NCBI RefSeq assembly: GCF_025398315.1
Contig: NZ_JAODOQ010000001.1
Location: 1,922,001-1,986,000 of the forward strand
Source: Shewanella phaeophyticola
GTDB lineage: Bacteria; Pseudomonadota; Gammaproteobacteria; Enterobacterales; Shewanellaceae
Direction: 5' to 3'
DNA: 64,000 nucleotides
Shown: positions 41,753-51,658 of the stretch, one piece after another
Layout of the letters: every line of letters starts with the position of its first letter
Numbering within the stretch: the first letter of the stretch is position 1
Made by a program: the position numbers and the translations under genes
Notes under the pieces: model-generated
Seen by the model: the letters and a program-made list of their open reading frames with translations, nothing else
What the model was told of the DNA's origin: nothing
The model's database searches: none

Positions 41753-44142
41753 AGCTTTATCCTAAGTAGCCTTAAACTGTTAGACACAACAATCAGTGAG
41801 CTAACAGACATGCCAATAGCGGCAAGATAGGGAGCAATATGACTCGTTACCGCTAAAGGTAAAATAATCACGTTATAGGCAAACGCCCATAATAAATTTT
41901 GATGAATAATTCGTTGTGCTTGTTTAGCTACTGTAATCGCATCGTTAAAACGTGACAAGTGATCGCCAAGCAATATCAAGTCAGCACTGTTTTTTGCAAT
42001 AGCACTGCCACTGCCCATCGCGACAGACAGGTTAGCTCCTGCTAAAACAGGCGCGTCATTAATACCATCACCAAACATAGCCACTTTTTTAGTTTGTTGT
42101 AATTGATTAATTAATGACAGTTTACCTTGAGGTGACAATCCAGCGTGAACATCTGTAATCCCTAAGGTATTGGCTAAATACTCTACATGACCAGAATTAT
42201 CACCACTGGCAATACTTAATCCAATCTTAGCTCGAGTTAATTTGTCGACAGTGTGTTTACTGTCTACGCGTAATTGATCGAGCATTTCAATGGTTGCAAC
42301 TAACTGATTGTCTATTGACATGTAAATCAACTGAGAATGTTGCACATTGTGATCAGATAACGAAGCCTGAGGTAATACAAATTCATGTTTACCTATCCTG
42401 ACAAGTTGGTTGTCAACGGTAGCTGCAATGCCTAAACCAACGTGATGTTCCATTTCGGTCACGGTATATTGATTATTAAAGTAAGGTTTGAATGTTTGAG
42501 CAATTGGATGTAATGAACCTTGTTCAACAGCCGCCGCGAGCGCGAGAACGTTCTCAGGTTGATATCCCTTTGCTAACACAATTTCACCAATCGACAATTG
42601 CCCACAAGTTAAGGTGCCGGTTTTATCAAACACCACATGGTTAATTTGTGTGAGTTTTTCAAATACACCGGCTTTACGCGTAATGATACCTAATTGGGTA
42701 AAAATAGCCGTTGCACAGGTAACGGCAGTAGGTGTTGCTAATGCGAGGGCACAAGGGCAGGTCGCCACTAAAACCGATAAGGTCACCCAAAATGCATCTT
42801 CGGGCGATATAAATTGCCAAACAATATAAGTTACTAATGCTATCGATAAAATTGTTGCAGAAAAATACCTCGCCAGTCTGTCGGCAACCAATGCAATAGC
42901 AGGCTTATTATTAGACGCGAGCTCTTGTAAACGGATAATTTCAGCAACAAGTTGATCTTGCCCTAAAGCCGACACCTTAACTTGTAAAGGCTGTTCAACA
43001 TTGATGGTACCAGCATAAACAGGGTCATTTAATTGTTTGGTTATTGGCATTTGCTCACCAGTGAGCATGGCTTCATTGGCACTCGATTGACCAGACACAA
43101 CAACGGCATCTGCAGCAATGACCTCACCAGGTTTAACTAAAATCACATCACCAACACGAAGTTGTTTTGCTGCGATTTCAGTCGTTTGACCGTTTTGAAT
43201 TAAGTGAGCTGTTAGCGGAATAAGTTTATGTAAATTACTCGAGTTAATAGAGGCTTTTTGTCGTGCAGTTTGCTCAAAATAACGCCCAAGCAATAAGAAA
43301 AAGGTAAACATAGATACCGATTCAAAGTACACCTCACCATTACCTTGTACCGTAGCAATACAACTGGCAATAAACGCGCCGCCAATGGCAATCGAAACCG
43401 ACACATCCATATTGAGCTTGCCGCTGAGTAAACTTCGCAGCGCACTAAAATAAAATGGTTGTGCAGAATACAACACCACAGGGGCAGCAAAAATTAAACT
43501 GACCCAGCGGAAATAATCCCTAAATTCAACGTCTAAATCTGTAAAGTAACCAGTGTATAAAGCAAGTGCAAACATCATCACTTGCATGGTGGCAAAGCCG
43601 GCTAAACCTAAACGCAGTAAAAACTTACGGCTGTCAGCTTTAGACTGTTTTTCTTGTTCATCAACTTGATAGGGTGCCGCTTGATAACCAATTTGGCTTA
43701 TAAGCTGCAAAATCTCACTTAAATGAATCGTTTTATTATCCCAGCTGACTAAAGCGCGCTGAGTCGTTGAGTTAACCTGGACATTATTGACACCGGCAAC
43801 GGGTTTTAATTTGTGTTCAATTAACCAAGCACATGCCGCGCAGGTAATGCCGTCAATCGATAATGAGGTTGAATCAATATCACCTTGTTTATGAACAAAG
43901 TCTTGTTGAACTTCAGGCAAATCATACGCACTGTATTGCGTTAATTGTTCTGGCACTAATGCCGTTTGGCGATTACCGGGTTCACTGCGAAATTGATAAT
44001 AACTACTTAAGCCCGCATCCATAATTGCTTGCGAAACGGCCTGGCAACCTGGGCAACACATAGGTTGTGGTTGCCCGTTGATGATTGTCGTGAATTGCGT
44101 TCCGGTCGTAACGGGTTCATTACAATGAAAACAGAGTGTCAT
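41749..44142 (-). CDS. ccoI: Copper-translocating P-type ATPase CcoI (FixI)
   Basis: This P1B-type ATPase supplies copper for cbb3 oxidase assembly. An N-terminal Cys cluster (CFHCNEP, CCPGCQAV) is followed by a heavy-metal domain with CAACAW near residue 99 and eight membrane helices. The transport motif is TCPCALALATP, phosphorylation motif DKTGTLT and hinge GDGINDAP. It has 797 residues. It lies in the order ccoH-ccoI-ccoS on the minus strand, with 8 bases after ccoH. Confidence 0.96.
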   Translation of the reverse strand: MTLCFHCNEPVTTGTQFTTIINGQPQPMCCPGCQAVSQAIMDAGLSSYYQFRSEPGNRQTALVPEQLTQYSAYDLPEVQQDFVHKQGDIDSTSLSIDGITCAACAWLIEHKLKPVAGVNNVQVNSTTQRALVSWDNKTIHLSEILQLISQIGYQAAPYQVDEQEKQSKADSRKFLLRLGLAGFATMQVMMFALALYTGYFTDLDVEFRDYFRWVSLIFAAPVVLYSAQPFYFSALRSLLSGKLNMDVSVSIAIGGAFIASCIATVQGNGEVYFESVSMFTFFLLLGRYFEQTARQKASINSSNLHKLIPLTAHLIQNGQTTEIAAKQLRVGDVILVKPGEVIAADAVVVSGQSSANEAMLTGEQMPITKQLNDPVYAGTINVEQPLQVKVSALGQDQLVAEIIRLQELASNNKPAIALVADRLARYFSATILSIALVTYIVWQFISPEDAFWVTLSVLVATCPCALALATPTAVTCATAIFTQLGIITRKAGVFEKLTQINHVVFDKTGTLTCGQLSIGEIVLAKGYQPENVLALAAAVEQGSLHPIAQTFKPYFNNQYTVTEMEHHVGLGIAATVDNQLVRIGKHEFVLPQASLSDHNVQHSQLIYMSIDNQLVATIEMLDQLRVDSKHTVDKLTRAKIGLSIASGDNSGHVEYLANTLGITDVHAGLSPQGKLSLINQLQQTKKVAMFGDGINDAPVLAGANLSVAMGSGSAIAKNSADLILLGDHLSRFNDAITVAKQAQRIIHQNLLWAFAYNVIILPLAVTSHIAPYLAAIGMSVSSLIVVSNSLRLLRIKL

Positions 44143-44150
44143 GGATTAGT

Positions 44151-44624
44151 TCAGCCAATATTCAACGTCATCTTTAATATCGATACGTTGTTGAATACGC
44201 CATTTACCGTCAAAACCTTCAATACGCACTTCCCAAAGCCGCTAATAGCCTCCGTTAACGGAATGCGATAAACATAATTGGCATCTGCCGTGGCTTGTAC
44301 ATTGAAGTCTTTTTCTTCAATAGTAGGGTGATAAAACTTAACGTTTAATGCTGCACGATATTCTGGACCACCTTGTTGGGTGATCAATAGCGATTCGTCA
44401 TTCACTTTAATTAAGAATTTCATGCCAATTTGTTGTGCGTATTTAATTTTACGCAGGTGCATATTGATGCCTTTGCCTTCTTTATAATATTCATCAGCCA
44501 CTAATGAGTCAGAGTTATCTAACGCAATTTTTAATGTGGTCAAACTGGCTATCACTGCACACATTGGTAAAACGATTAAAAACCAAGGCCAAAACTGTTT
44601 ATACCAAGGGAGTTGCTTCGACAT
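44151..44624 (-). CDS. ccoH: FixH/CcoH family protein
   Basis: This 157-residue protein has one N-terminal membrane helix (PWFLIVLPMCAVIASLTTLKI) and a periplasmic domain typical of FixH (VADEYYKEGKGINMHLRK). In other bacteria CcoH is part of or stabilises the cbb3 oxidase complex. It is the first gene of ccoHIS, separated from ccoP by a hairpin terminator. Confidence 0.9.
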   Translation of the reverse strand: MSKQLPWYKQFWPWFLIVLPMCAVIASLTTLKIALDNSDSLVADEYYKEGKGINMHLRKIKYAQQIGMKFLIKVNDESLLITQQGGPEYRAALNVKFYHPTIEEKDFNVQATADANYVYRIPLTEAISGFGKCVLKVLTVNGVFNNVSILKMTLNIG

Positions 44625-44693
44625 AATACTTCCTAAAAACCAATAAAATTAACCGTGCTATTTTAACGCGTAACGGCTTAAGAATCACTTAAA

Positions 44694-44722
44694 AAAAGGC
44701 CTCGATTAAATCGAGGCCTTTT
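44694..44722. terminator. Palindromic terminator between ccoP and ccoH
   Basis: AAAAGGCCTCGATT and its exact complement are separated by a single A, giving A- and T-runs on both ends. It would end ccoNOQP transcription and partly insulate ccoH. Confidence 0.9.
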
Positions 44723-44737
44723 AATGAGTATTGTTAA

Positions 44738-45708
44738 CTATTTGTTTGATAAGCTATAAACATAAGCTGCAATCACATGCACTTTCTCTTCACCGAGAAT
44801 GTCTTTCCAAGCCGGCATAACACCCGCACGGCCATTAACAATCGATTCAGAAATCACGCCACGGCTTCCGCCATACAACCATACATTATCTGTTAGGTTA
44901 GGAGCACCCATGAACTTGTTACCTTTTGCATCCATACCATGACATGCAAAACAACCTTTCATAAATGAACCTTGACCTTGTGCAGCTAAGGCTTCGTCGT
45001 GCTCACGACCAGACAGTTTAACGACGTATTCAGCTAGACCTTCAATCTCGCTGTCTTCAATAGGTAAACCACCTTTAGGCGGCATCATACCGTTACGCCC
45101 GTTCATTAGCGTGGTTTTAATCGTGGCTAAATCGCCACCATATAACCAATCGCTATCTGTAAGGTTAGGGAAGCCTTTTGAGCCACGAGCATCAGAACCA
45201 TGACACTGAGCGCAGTTTTGTAAAAACAAACGACCGCCCACTTTCAATGCTTCTTCGTCTTTTACTAACTCTTCTAACGGGGTAGCTAGATAAGCCGCAA
45301 AAATAGTGATCATATTTTTCGTCAGCTTGCGCGACTTCACGGTCATACTGTGACAGACGATTTTCAGCTTTAGCAGCTTCTAGTGCTGCCGCTGAGTCAG
45401 CTTTAAGCCCTTGTTCAGTACCAATACTTTGGTTAGAACTTGTCCAACCAAACAAACCTTTGTAATTACCAAGGCCTGGGTATAGAGCTAAATAGATCAC
45501 ACCGAATACGATAGTAAGGTAGAACATATAAGCCCACCACTTTGGCAGTGGGTTGTTTAGTTCTTCAATTCCATCAAACTCGTGAGTCCATTGATTTACC
45601 TTCTTCAACACCGGTGTAGTTTTTATTCACCACTTTTAGAAGGATAAAACAACCAACAATGACCACAATAGTCAGTACAGAAATCCAAATGCTCCAGAAG
45701 TTACTCAT
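44738..45708 (-). CDS. ccoP: Cytochrome cbb3 oxidase subunit III CcoP (two frameshifts in the text)
   Basis: This is the dihaem c-type subunit that feeds electrons to CcoN. The N-terminal membrane part starts MSNFWSIWISVLT at 45708, with the usual HEFDGIEELNNPLPKWW region. Two haem sites CAQCH and CFACH lie in the C-terminal half. The text is broken twice. SMGHEFDG needs GGGCC but reads GGACTC on the coding strand (45584-45589), and EKYGPIFAAYL needs GGCCC but reads GATCAC (45306-45311). Removing one base at each gives 322 residues, normal for CcoP. The start overlaps or abuts the ccoQ stop. Confidence 0.92.
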
Positions 45709-45713
45709 AATCA

Positions 45714-45890
45714 TTACTTCTGCTCTCCTGAGTCTTTAGACATTTTTGCCAGTTCATCATCTGAAAATACTAAGTTAGCGGCTTCGTCAAATTTTGACTT
45801 GCTGTGCTTACTGTATGCCCAGTAAAAAATACCGACAAAAGTCACCATTACAATAATGGTTAAAATGCCTTGAAAAGTACCGTAATCCAT
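45714..45890 (-). CDS. ccoQ: Cytochrome cbb3 oxidase subunit CcoQ
   Basis: This 58-residue protein has one membrane helix (GILTIIVMVTFVGIFYWAY) and a charged tail. It was read directly from the minus strand between ccoO and ccoP. A GGAGG site precedes its ATG at 45890. CcoQ stabilises the oxidase, especially in the presence of oxygen. Its stop overlaps a possible ccoP ATG (TAATG). Confidence 0.93.
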   Translation of the reverse strand: MDYGTFQGILTIIVMVTFVGIFYWAYSKHSKSKFDEAANLVFSDDELAKMSKDSGEQK

Positions 45891-45899
45891 TATTGCCTC

Positions 45900-46527
45900 C
45901 TACTTGAGTGCGTGACCCAAAGATTGCAAATACGCGATTAGTGCTTGTAATTCCGTTTTGCCTTCAACCGCTTTTTGAGCGCCAGCAATCTCTTCGTCGG
46001 TGTAAAGATCGCCACCTTTGTAACCGCCTTTGTGCAGATTACGTAGGATAGACATCTTCTCACCAGTTAATTCACCGTCTAGCGTGTTTTCAGCTAACCA
46101 AGGGAAAGCAGGCATGTTTGATTGTGGTACCACATCGCGTGGGTTGATTAAATGCACTTCATGCCATTTATCGCTGTAGCGACCACCCACACGAGCAAGA
46201 TCTGGCTCCAGTACGCTTAGAACCCCATTGGAAAGGGTGATCCCAAACTGATTCACCGGCAACAGAGTAGTGACCATAACGTTCAGTTTCTGCACGTAAT
46301 GGACGGATCATCTGGCTGTGACAGTTATAACAACCTTCACGCACATAGATATCACGACCTTCAATCTGCAGCGCAGTGTAAGGGATTAACCCTTCAACGG
46401 CTTGCGTGGTGTCTTTTTGGAAAATCAGCGGCGTAATTTGCACCAAACCACCAAAACTAATGGCAATCACAGTGAAAATAGCAAGCAGACCCACATTCTT
46501 TTCAATTAATTCATGATTAAATTTCAT
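45900..46527 (-). CDS. ccoO: Cytochrome cbb3 oxidase subunit II CcoO (one frameshift in the text)
   Basis: This is the mono-haem c subunit with an N-terminal membrane anchor and haem motif [12 protein letters not shown] near residue 65. The frame breaks at [18 protein letters not shown]: the coding strand reads GGAGCC where GGCCC is required (46204-46209). Removing one base restores 208 residues, a normal size. It lies 12 bases after ccoN and 9 before ccoQ, in one operon. Confidence 0.93.
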
Positions 46528-46539
46528 CGAATCTGCTCC

Positions 46540-47970
<1,431 letters not shown>

Positions 47971-48179
47971 AATGCTTCCACGGCTTATTACTTTTACTTT
48001 TAATATTTAGTAAAGCGAGCTTTACCAGTTAAGTTGACAAATGGTTACAAAACGAACCGTCATGGTTATTTTTACAACAGTTTGTCAAGGTGTTACCTCG
48101 TTTTTGTTGTCTCTATCACGAGGCGATGTAATGATACTTGAGCTGAGTCAAAAAAGATACTTAACAACATGACTCAAAT

Positions 48180-48193
48180 TTGATTTAGATCAA
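48180..48193. promoter_or_regulatory. Fnr/EtrA-type binding site TTGATTTAGATCAA
   Basis: The site is a perfect match to TTGAT-N4-ATCAA. It lies 47 bases before the lipoprotein gene and 210 before ccoN, in their shared upstream region. cbb3 operons are commonly Fnr targets. EtrA is encoded in this window, so regulation of either flanking gene is plausible. CRP sites look similar and cannot be excluded. Confidence 0.8.
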
Positions 48194-48239
48194 TATCTCC
48201 CAGTTAAAACGTTCAATATTTCACAAAAGGTTAATCGCA

Positions 48240-48692
48240 GTGCCTAAAATAATCAAAATGGTTTCAGTAGTATTTTTCTTAATGTTTTTAATGGCATGTG
48301 ATAATAAAAAAATTGCCGAAAATTCCTCATTTCCAATCGACACCACGCTCTGCCAATTTTCTTCAGGCGAATGTTATAAAAAAGTTGCTGATTTAAGCGT
48401 AGGTTTAATGATCGATCCCGTGCACACACCAAGTGAAAAACCACTTAATCTTACGCTCAAATTTAGTCAATCGATCACTAATATTTCAGTGAGAGTAGAA
48501 GGGCGCGATATGTTTATGGGTGTAATCCCGGTGGCATTATCTGCTATAGAAAACAATCAAGCACACGGCACACTTATATTTGGCTCGTGCAGTAGTGATT
48601 ACATGGTATGGCGGGTATTTGTCACTTTTGATTACCAGGGGCAACAGCGTACATTAATGTATGACTTTTTAGCTGATAACCCACAACGTTAA
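48240..48692 (+). CDS. Small lipoprotein next to the cbb3 operon
   Basis: This 150-residue protein starts with GTG and has a lipoprotein signal (VVFFLMFLMACDN), so it is probably membrane-anchored in the periplasm. The mature part has Cys residues in TLCQFSSGECYK and FGSCSSDY and is beta-rich. No family is recognised. Its divergence from ccoN and the Fnr-type box between them suggest oxygen-linked expression and a possible role in cbb3 maturation, by inference only. Confidence 0.7.
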   Translation: MPKIIKMVSVVFFLMFLMACDNKKIAENSSFPIDTTLCQFSSGECYKKVADLSVGLMIDPVHTPSEKPLNLTLKFSQSITNISVRVEGRDMFMGVIPVALSAIENNQAHGTLIFGSCSSDYMVWRVFVTFDYQGQQRTLMYDFLADNPQR

Positions 48693-49036
48693 AAAGTGAA
48701 ACAGTCTTAATTCTTTTACTATAAAGAGTAGAGCACAAGAGACATAAGCGACTATTGAGCAAAAGACAACACGTAGTGTTTGTCATATCAAGAGTAAATA
48801 ACAGTGCTTATTACACTCTTTATGGTGCAAACAAGTTTAGTTTGATTTTAAAGAGTTAGGTAACGGTCTAATTTTTAACATTGTATTATGTCAATAGTCC
48901 ACAATATCAATACCAAACAGACGTTAAAAGGTGAGTCATTTAGCTCACAAAAATAAACACAGCATTAAAATCTAATTGATAATCATTCTCAATTATGTAT
49001 TATGAGATATAAGATACATTTGAAAGAGAAGGCGAT
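48693..49036. promoter_or_regulatory. Intergenic region with a Fur-box-like site (48974-48994)
   Basis: About 340 AT-rich bases lie without a gene. Near the right end, TTGATAATCATTCTCAA forms a 10-1-10 imperfect inverted repeat with one mismatch and matches the GATAATCATT core of Fur boxes. It lies 43 bases before the ATG of the small gene at 49037. The left part (48700-48960) shows no clear structure. Confidence 0.7.
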
Positions 49037-49288
49037 ATGTCTAGAGTCAATGTCACAATCGATACAGCTAAAGTGGCTCAATTAATAAAATCAGGTCACT
49101 TGTGTGCAGCAGATTTACAGTGTTTAGACAGAGACAGCAAACAAACCTTGTGGCAATTATGTCTATGGAGTTGCCAACATCGTGTGAATTGTCAAAATAC
49201 TCAGTGCCAGCATCCGTGTAACGCAGATAAAAACCGACCAAACTCAACCAGCAAGCCAATTTCGATATTAAACTATGTAGAGTCATAA
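49037..49288 (+). CDS. Small Cys-rich protein, probably Fur-regulated
   Basis: This 83-residue protein has AGAAGG before its ATG. Helical residues 1-45 are followed by a Cys/His cluster (CLWSCQHRVNC, CQHPC) that could bind iron or an iron-sulfur cluster. No family is recognised. The Fur-box-like site upstream suggests derepression on iron starvation. Its last half is Asn/Ser-rich and probably disordered. Confidence 0.65.
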   Translation: MSRVNVTIDTAKVAQLIKSGHLCAADLQCLDRDSKQTLWQLCLWSCQHRVNCQNTQCQHPCNADKNRPNSTSKPISILNYVES

Positions 49289-49301
49289 ACGTCTAATCAA
49301 T

Positions 49302-49331
49302 TGATGCCGATAAATAACGTTATCGGCATCA
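49302..49331. terminator. 12-bp hairpin after the small Cys-rich gene
   Basis: TGATGCCGATAA pairs exactly with TTATCGGCATCA around a 6-base loop. There is no T-run, but the position directly after a gene suggests transcript end or mRNA protection. Confidence 0.65.
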
Positions 49332-49388
49332 GTCATAAAACGCTATAATAGTCATTAAAACAATAACCTAAACTATATTGTATTCGCC

Positions 49389-50687
49389 ATGACAACCGAA
49401 CAATTGCCTCCAGTATTACCACTTTTTGACGCTGCAGAATATGTATTGCAAGGTAATCCGACTGTAAATCAATACATAACACGTATATCTATCAGTAAAG
49501 TAACAGACGCAGGCCTTATTATAGAGCATTGTGCCGACTGGTTATTTGAACAAAAACAATCAGAAAACAACTACAAAGCATACCGAAGCGAACTCACCAC
49601 ATTTTTACATTGGTGTTTTGACGTAGTCGCTTTATCGCCAATTGCCGTCACACGTAAAGACATTGCAAAGTACATTGATTATTGCCAATCGCCACCAAAC
49701 CACTTAATCGGATATTTCAACGTTGCACAATTTAAACTCGACAAAGCCAGTGGTGAACGTCAGCCAAACCCACAATGGCGACCATTTATTGGTAAAAAAC
49801 AACTCGGCAAATGCCTGCCATATCAATTAAGCGATAATGCACTTAAAACCAAAATAGCAATATTATCATCTTTTTATGGGTACTTAATTAGCGAAGAATA
49901 CACTGAACGTAATCCAGCACAGCTTTGGTTAAAACACAGTAGATTTGCCATTAAGCGTAAATTCACCCTAGACGAAGACAATAATCACCACGCATTTACA
50001 GAGTTACAATGGTCTTATATTGTCAGTACTGTAAAGCAATTAGCACAAACGCAACCAGAGCAACATCAACGTAGTTTATTTTTAATTACACTATTATATA
50101 GCTGCTATTTGCGTATATCAGAGATCAGCGCGCGTGCAGGTTATGCACCCATGATGAGTCAGTTTCGGCAAGATCCGCATTCCAGAGTGTGGTATTTTCA
50201 TGTGCCATATTCTAAAAGTGGCAAAGCACGTAACATTGCCATATCCAAAGTATTATTAACCAGCTTAATTGAATACCGTCGATATCTAGGGTTAAATGAT
50301 TTACCAGGCATCAACGATCAACAGCCAATATTTGTTCGTCATAAAGCTGCTGCACACGGCCGAGAATCCGGAGTCATTAACGCCAACCTAGGCATTAGGC
50401 AAATACGAGACGAAATAGACAAGTTAATAAACCTGGCTGCCGACAACGCCGCAAAGGATGGTTTTGAACATGACAGTCAACTCATGAGAAAACTCACCGC
50501 ACATAATATTCGTCACACAGGCATTACACACGATATCAACATCAACCGTCGGCCATTGTCACATGTACAAGCAGATGCAGGCCATGAAAGCATCGACACC
50601 ACGTCACAGTATTTACACACCACACAAACAGAACGTCATCAAAGTGCGGCAAATAAACCCTTAAATCATCTTGCTGAGATTGAATAA
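49389..50687 (+). CDS. Tyrosine-type site-specific recombinase
   Basis: This 432-residue XerC/D-like integrase has an N-terminal SAM-like core-binding domain (about 30-170) and a catalytic domain. Active-site residues are visible: Arg in CYLRISEISARAG near 240, Lys in YSKSGKARNIAIS near 277, HxxR in HNIRHTGITHD near 375, then GHESIDTTSQYLHT with the His near 398 and the Tyr near 406. It is larger than XerC/D. No excisionase or att repeat is obvious nearby. Its neighbours are a MITE and gene remnants, which marks this as a mobile-DNA hot spot. Confidence 0.9.
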   Translation: MTTEQLPPVLPLFDAAEYVLQGNPTVNQYITRISISKVTDAGLIIEHCADWLFEQKQSENNYKAYRSELTTFLHWCFDVVALSPIAVTRKDIAKYIDYCQSPPNHLIGYFNVAQFKLDKASGERQPNPQWRPFIGKKQLGKCLPYQLSDNALKTKIAILSSFYGYLISEEYTERNPAQLWLKHSRFAIKRKFTLDEDNNHHAFTELQWSYIVSTVKQLAQTQPEQHQRSLFLITLLYSCYLRISEISARAGYAPMMSQFRQDPHSRVWYFHVPYSKSGKARNIAISKVLLTSLIEYRRYLGLNDLPGINDQQPIFVRHKAAAHGRESGVINANLGIRQIRDEIDKLINLAADNAAKDGFEHDSQLMRKLTAHNIRHTGITHDININRRPLSHVQADAGHESIDTTSQYLHTTQTERHQSAANKPLNHLAEIE

Positions 50688-50939
50688 TTGGCTGGCATTA
50701 GTGGTAAAAAATAAAAGCGTGCAATGTCAGCACGATTTTAAATGCTGAATTGACCACTAAAATGCCTTATTGCTTTAAACATACAGTTAGTAGATAGCCC
50801 GAATCACTAACACAGTCTCACTAGCAATGTGAATATCATCCTATTGAACATAAATCCAGATATGCGCACAATGTATATTATGTTAAATACATTATTTATG
50901 TTTTGTTGGTTAATCACCTTTTTGTGTTGTTTCTCATAC

Positions 50940-51222
50940 CTAGGGTCTGTTGATCTTTCAAGGTTATTTTTGCAGCGAATTGTTGGCCATTAATACAAGG
51001 CAGAGACTTTGAGGTGTAGTTATTCTACATAAAAAGTCGATAACGCAGTAAAAATGGCCAACAAACGCTGCCCGAAGGGTTCGGCTAAAAACGTTTTATT
51101 CTTTGTTGAATGATTCTTCGCAAATAAAGAGTTGCTTAGATGACTAGGCATCAATCCATCGCCCCGATTAACACGTTTTTAACTCGAACAAAATTCAACC
51201 AGCAAAGATCAACAGACCCTAG
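50940..51222. mobile_element. 283-bp MITE with terminal inverted repeats
   Basis: The ends CTAGGGTCTGTTGATCTTT and AAAGATCAACAGACCCTAG are exact inverted copies of 19 bases; the outer CTAG is palindromic and may be a target duplication. The interior has no coding frame and contains secondary inverted segments (ATTGTTGGCCATT and AATGGCCAACAA). This is a non-autonomous element that a transposase elsewhere would move. Confidence 0.88.
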
Positions 51223-51261
51223 TGATGTAATTTTGAAATTGGTGAAACGAATGTTTTGTAA

Positions 51262-51381
51262 TCACCAAAGCCAGAATTTTTCTAAGCTAGACAACTGAGC
51301 TTTTAACTCTGCCTCATGAGCATATCCTTGCTTATAGATTTTCTTCACTCTCTCAAACCATGCATAGACTAATTCATTCAT
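51262..51381 (-). pseudogene. 39-codon frame, possible gene remnant
   Basis: The minus-strand frame MNELVYAWFERVKKIYKQ... ends KFWLW. It is directly preceded by another short frame ending LLSELKMK whose stop overlaps it (TGAATG). It could be a tiny gene pair or decayed leftovers. Nothing homologous is recognised, so confidence is low. Confidence 0.3.
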
Positions 51382-51486
51382 TTCATTTTCAACTCACTTA
51401 ATAACATCTTAAATTCTGACGGACAAATTGTCCAACTACCGCTAATTTCTTTTCCTTTAGATATGATTTTGCTGCATTAGTCGTAA

Positions 51487-51603
51487 TTTCAATTTGTTTT
51501 TGTTGAGTTCAATCAACGCTATCGCAACAATACTGACATTTATGTCCAACTCGATTTCAAGGTTGACAAAAAAGACATAGATTACCTAAGTACTTCTAAA
51601 TGA
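51487..51603 (+). pseudogene. 3' remnant of an unknown gene
   Basis: An open frame without a start reads as a convincing soluble protein end (RYRNNTDIYVQLDFKVDKKD, stop at 51601). It appears to be the tail of a gene whose body is gone, next to the MITE. Confidence 0.35.
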
Positions 51604-51658
51604 ATAACAAAGTCATAACACGTTGGGTGGTCATTAAAGTAAATGGATGGAGATTAAA

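Larger units (their letters stand above)
50688..51658. other. Gene-poor region between recombinase and TonB receptor
   Basis: These 970 bases contain a MITE (50940-51222), a short minus-strand frame (51262-51381) and a plus-strand gene remnant (51487-51603). The rest shows no gene. No cobalamin riboswitch or Fur box was recognised upstream of the receptor. Confidence 0.6.

Noticed and set aside
51200..51658. Cobalamin riboswitch or Fur box upstream of the TonB receptor
   Set aside because: I could not find the conserved B12-box pattern or a GATAATCATT-like inverted repeat.
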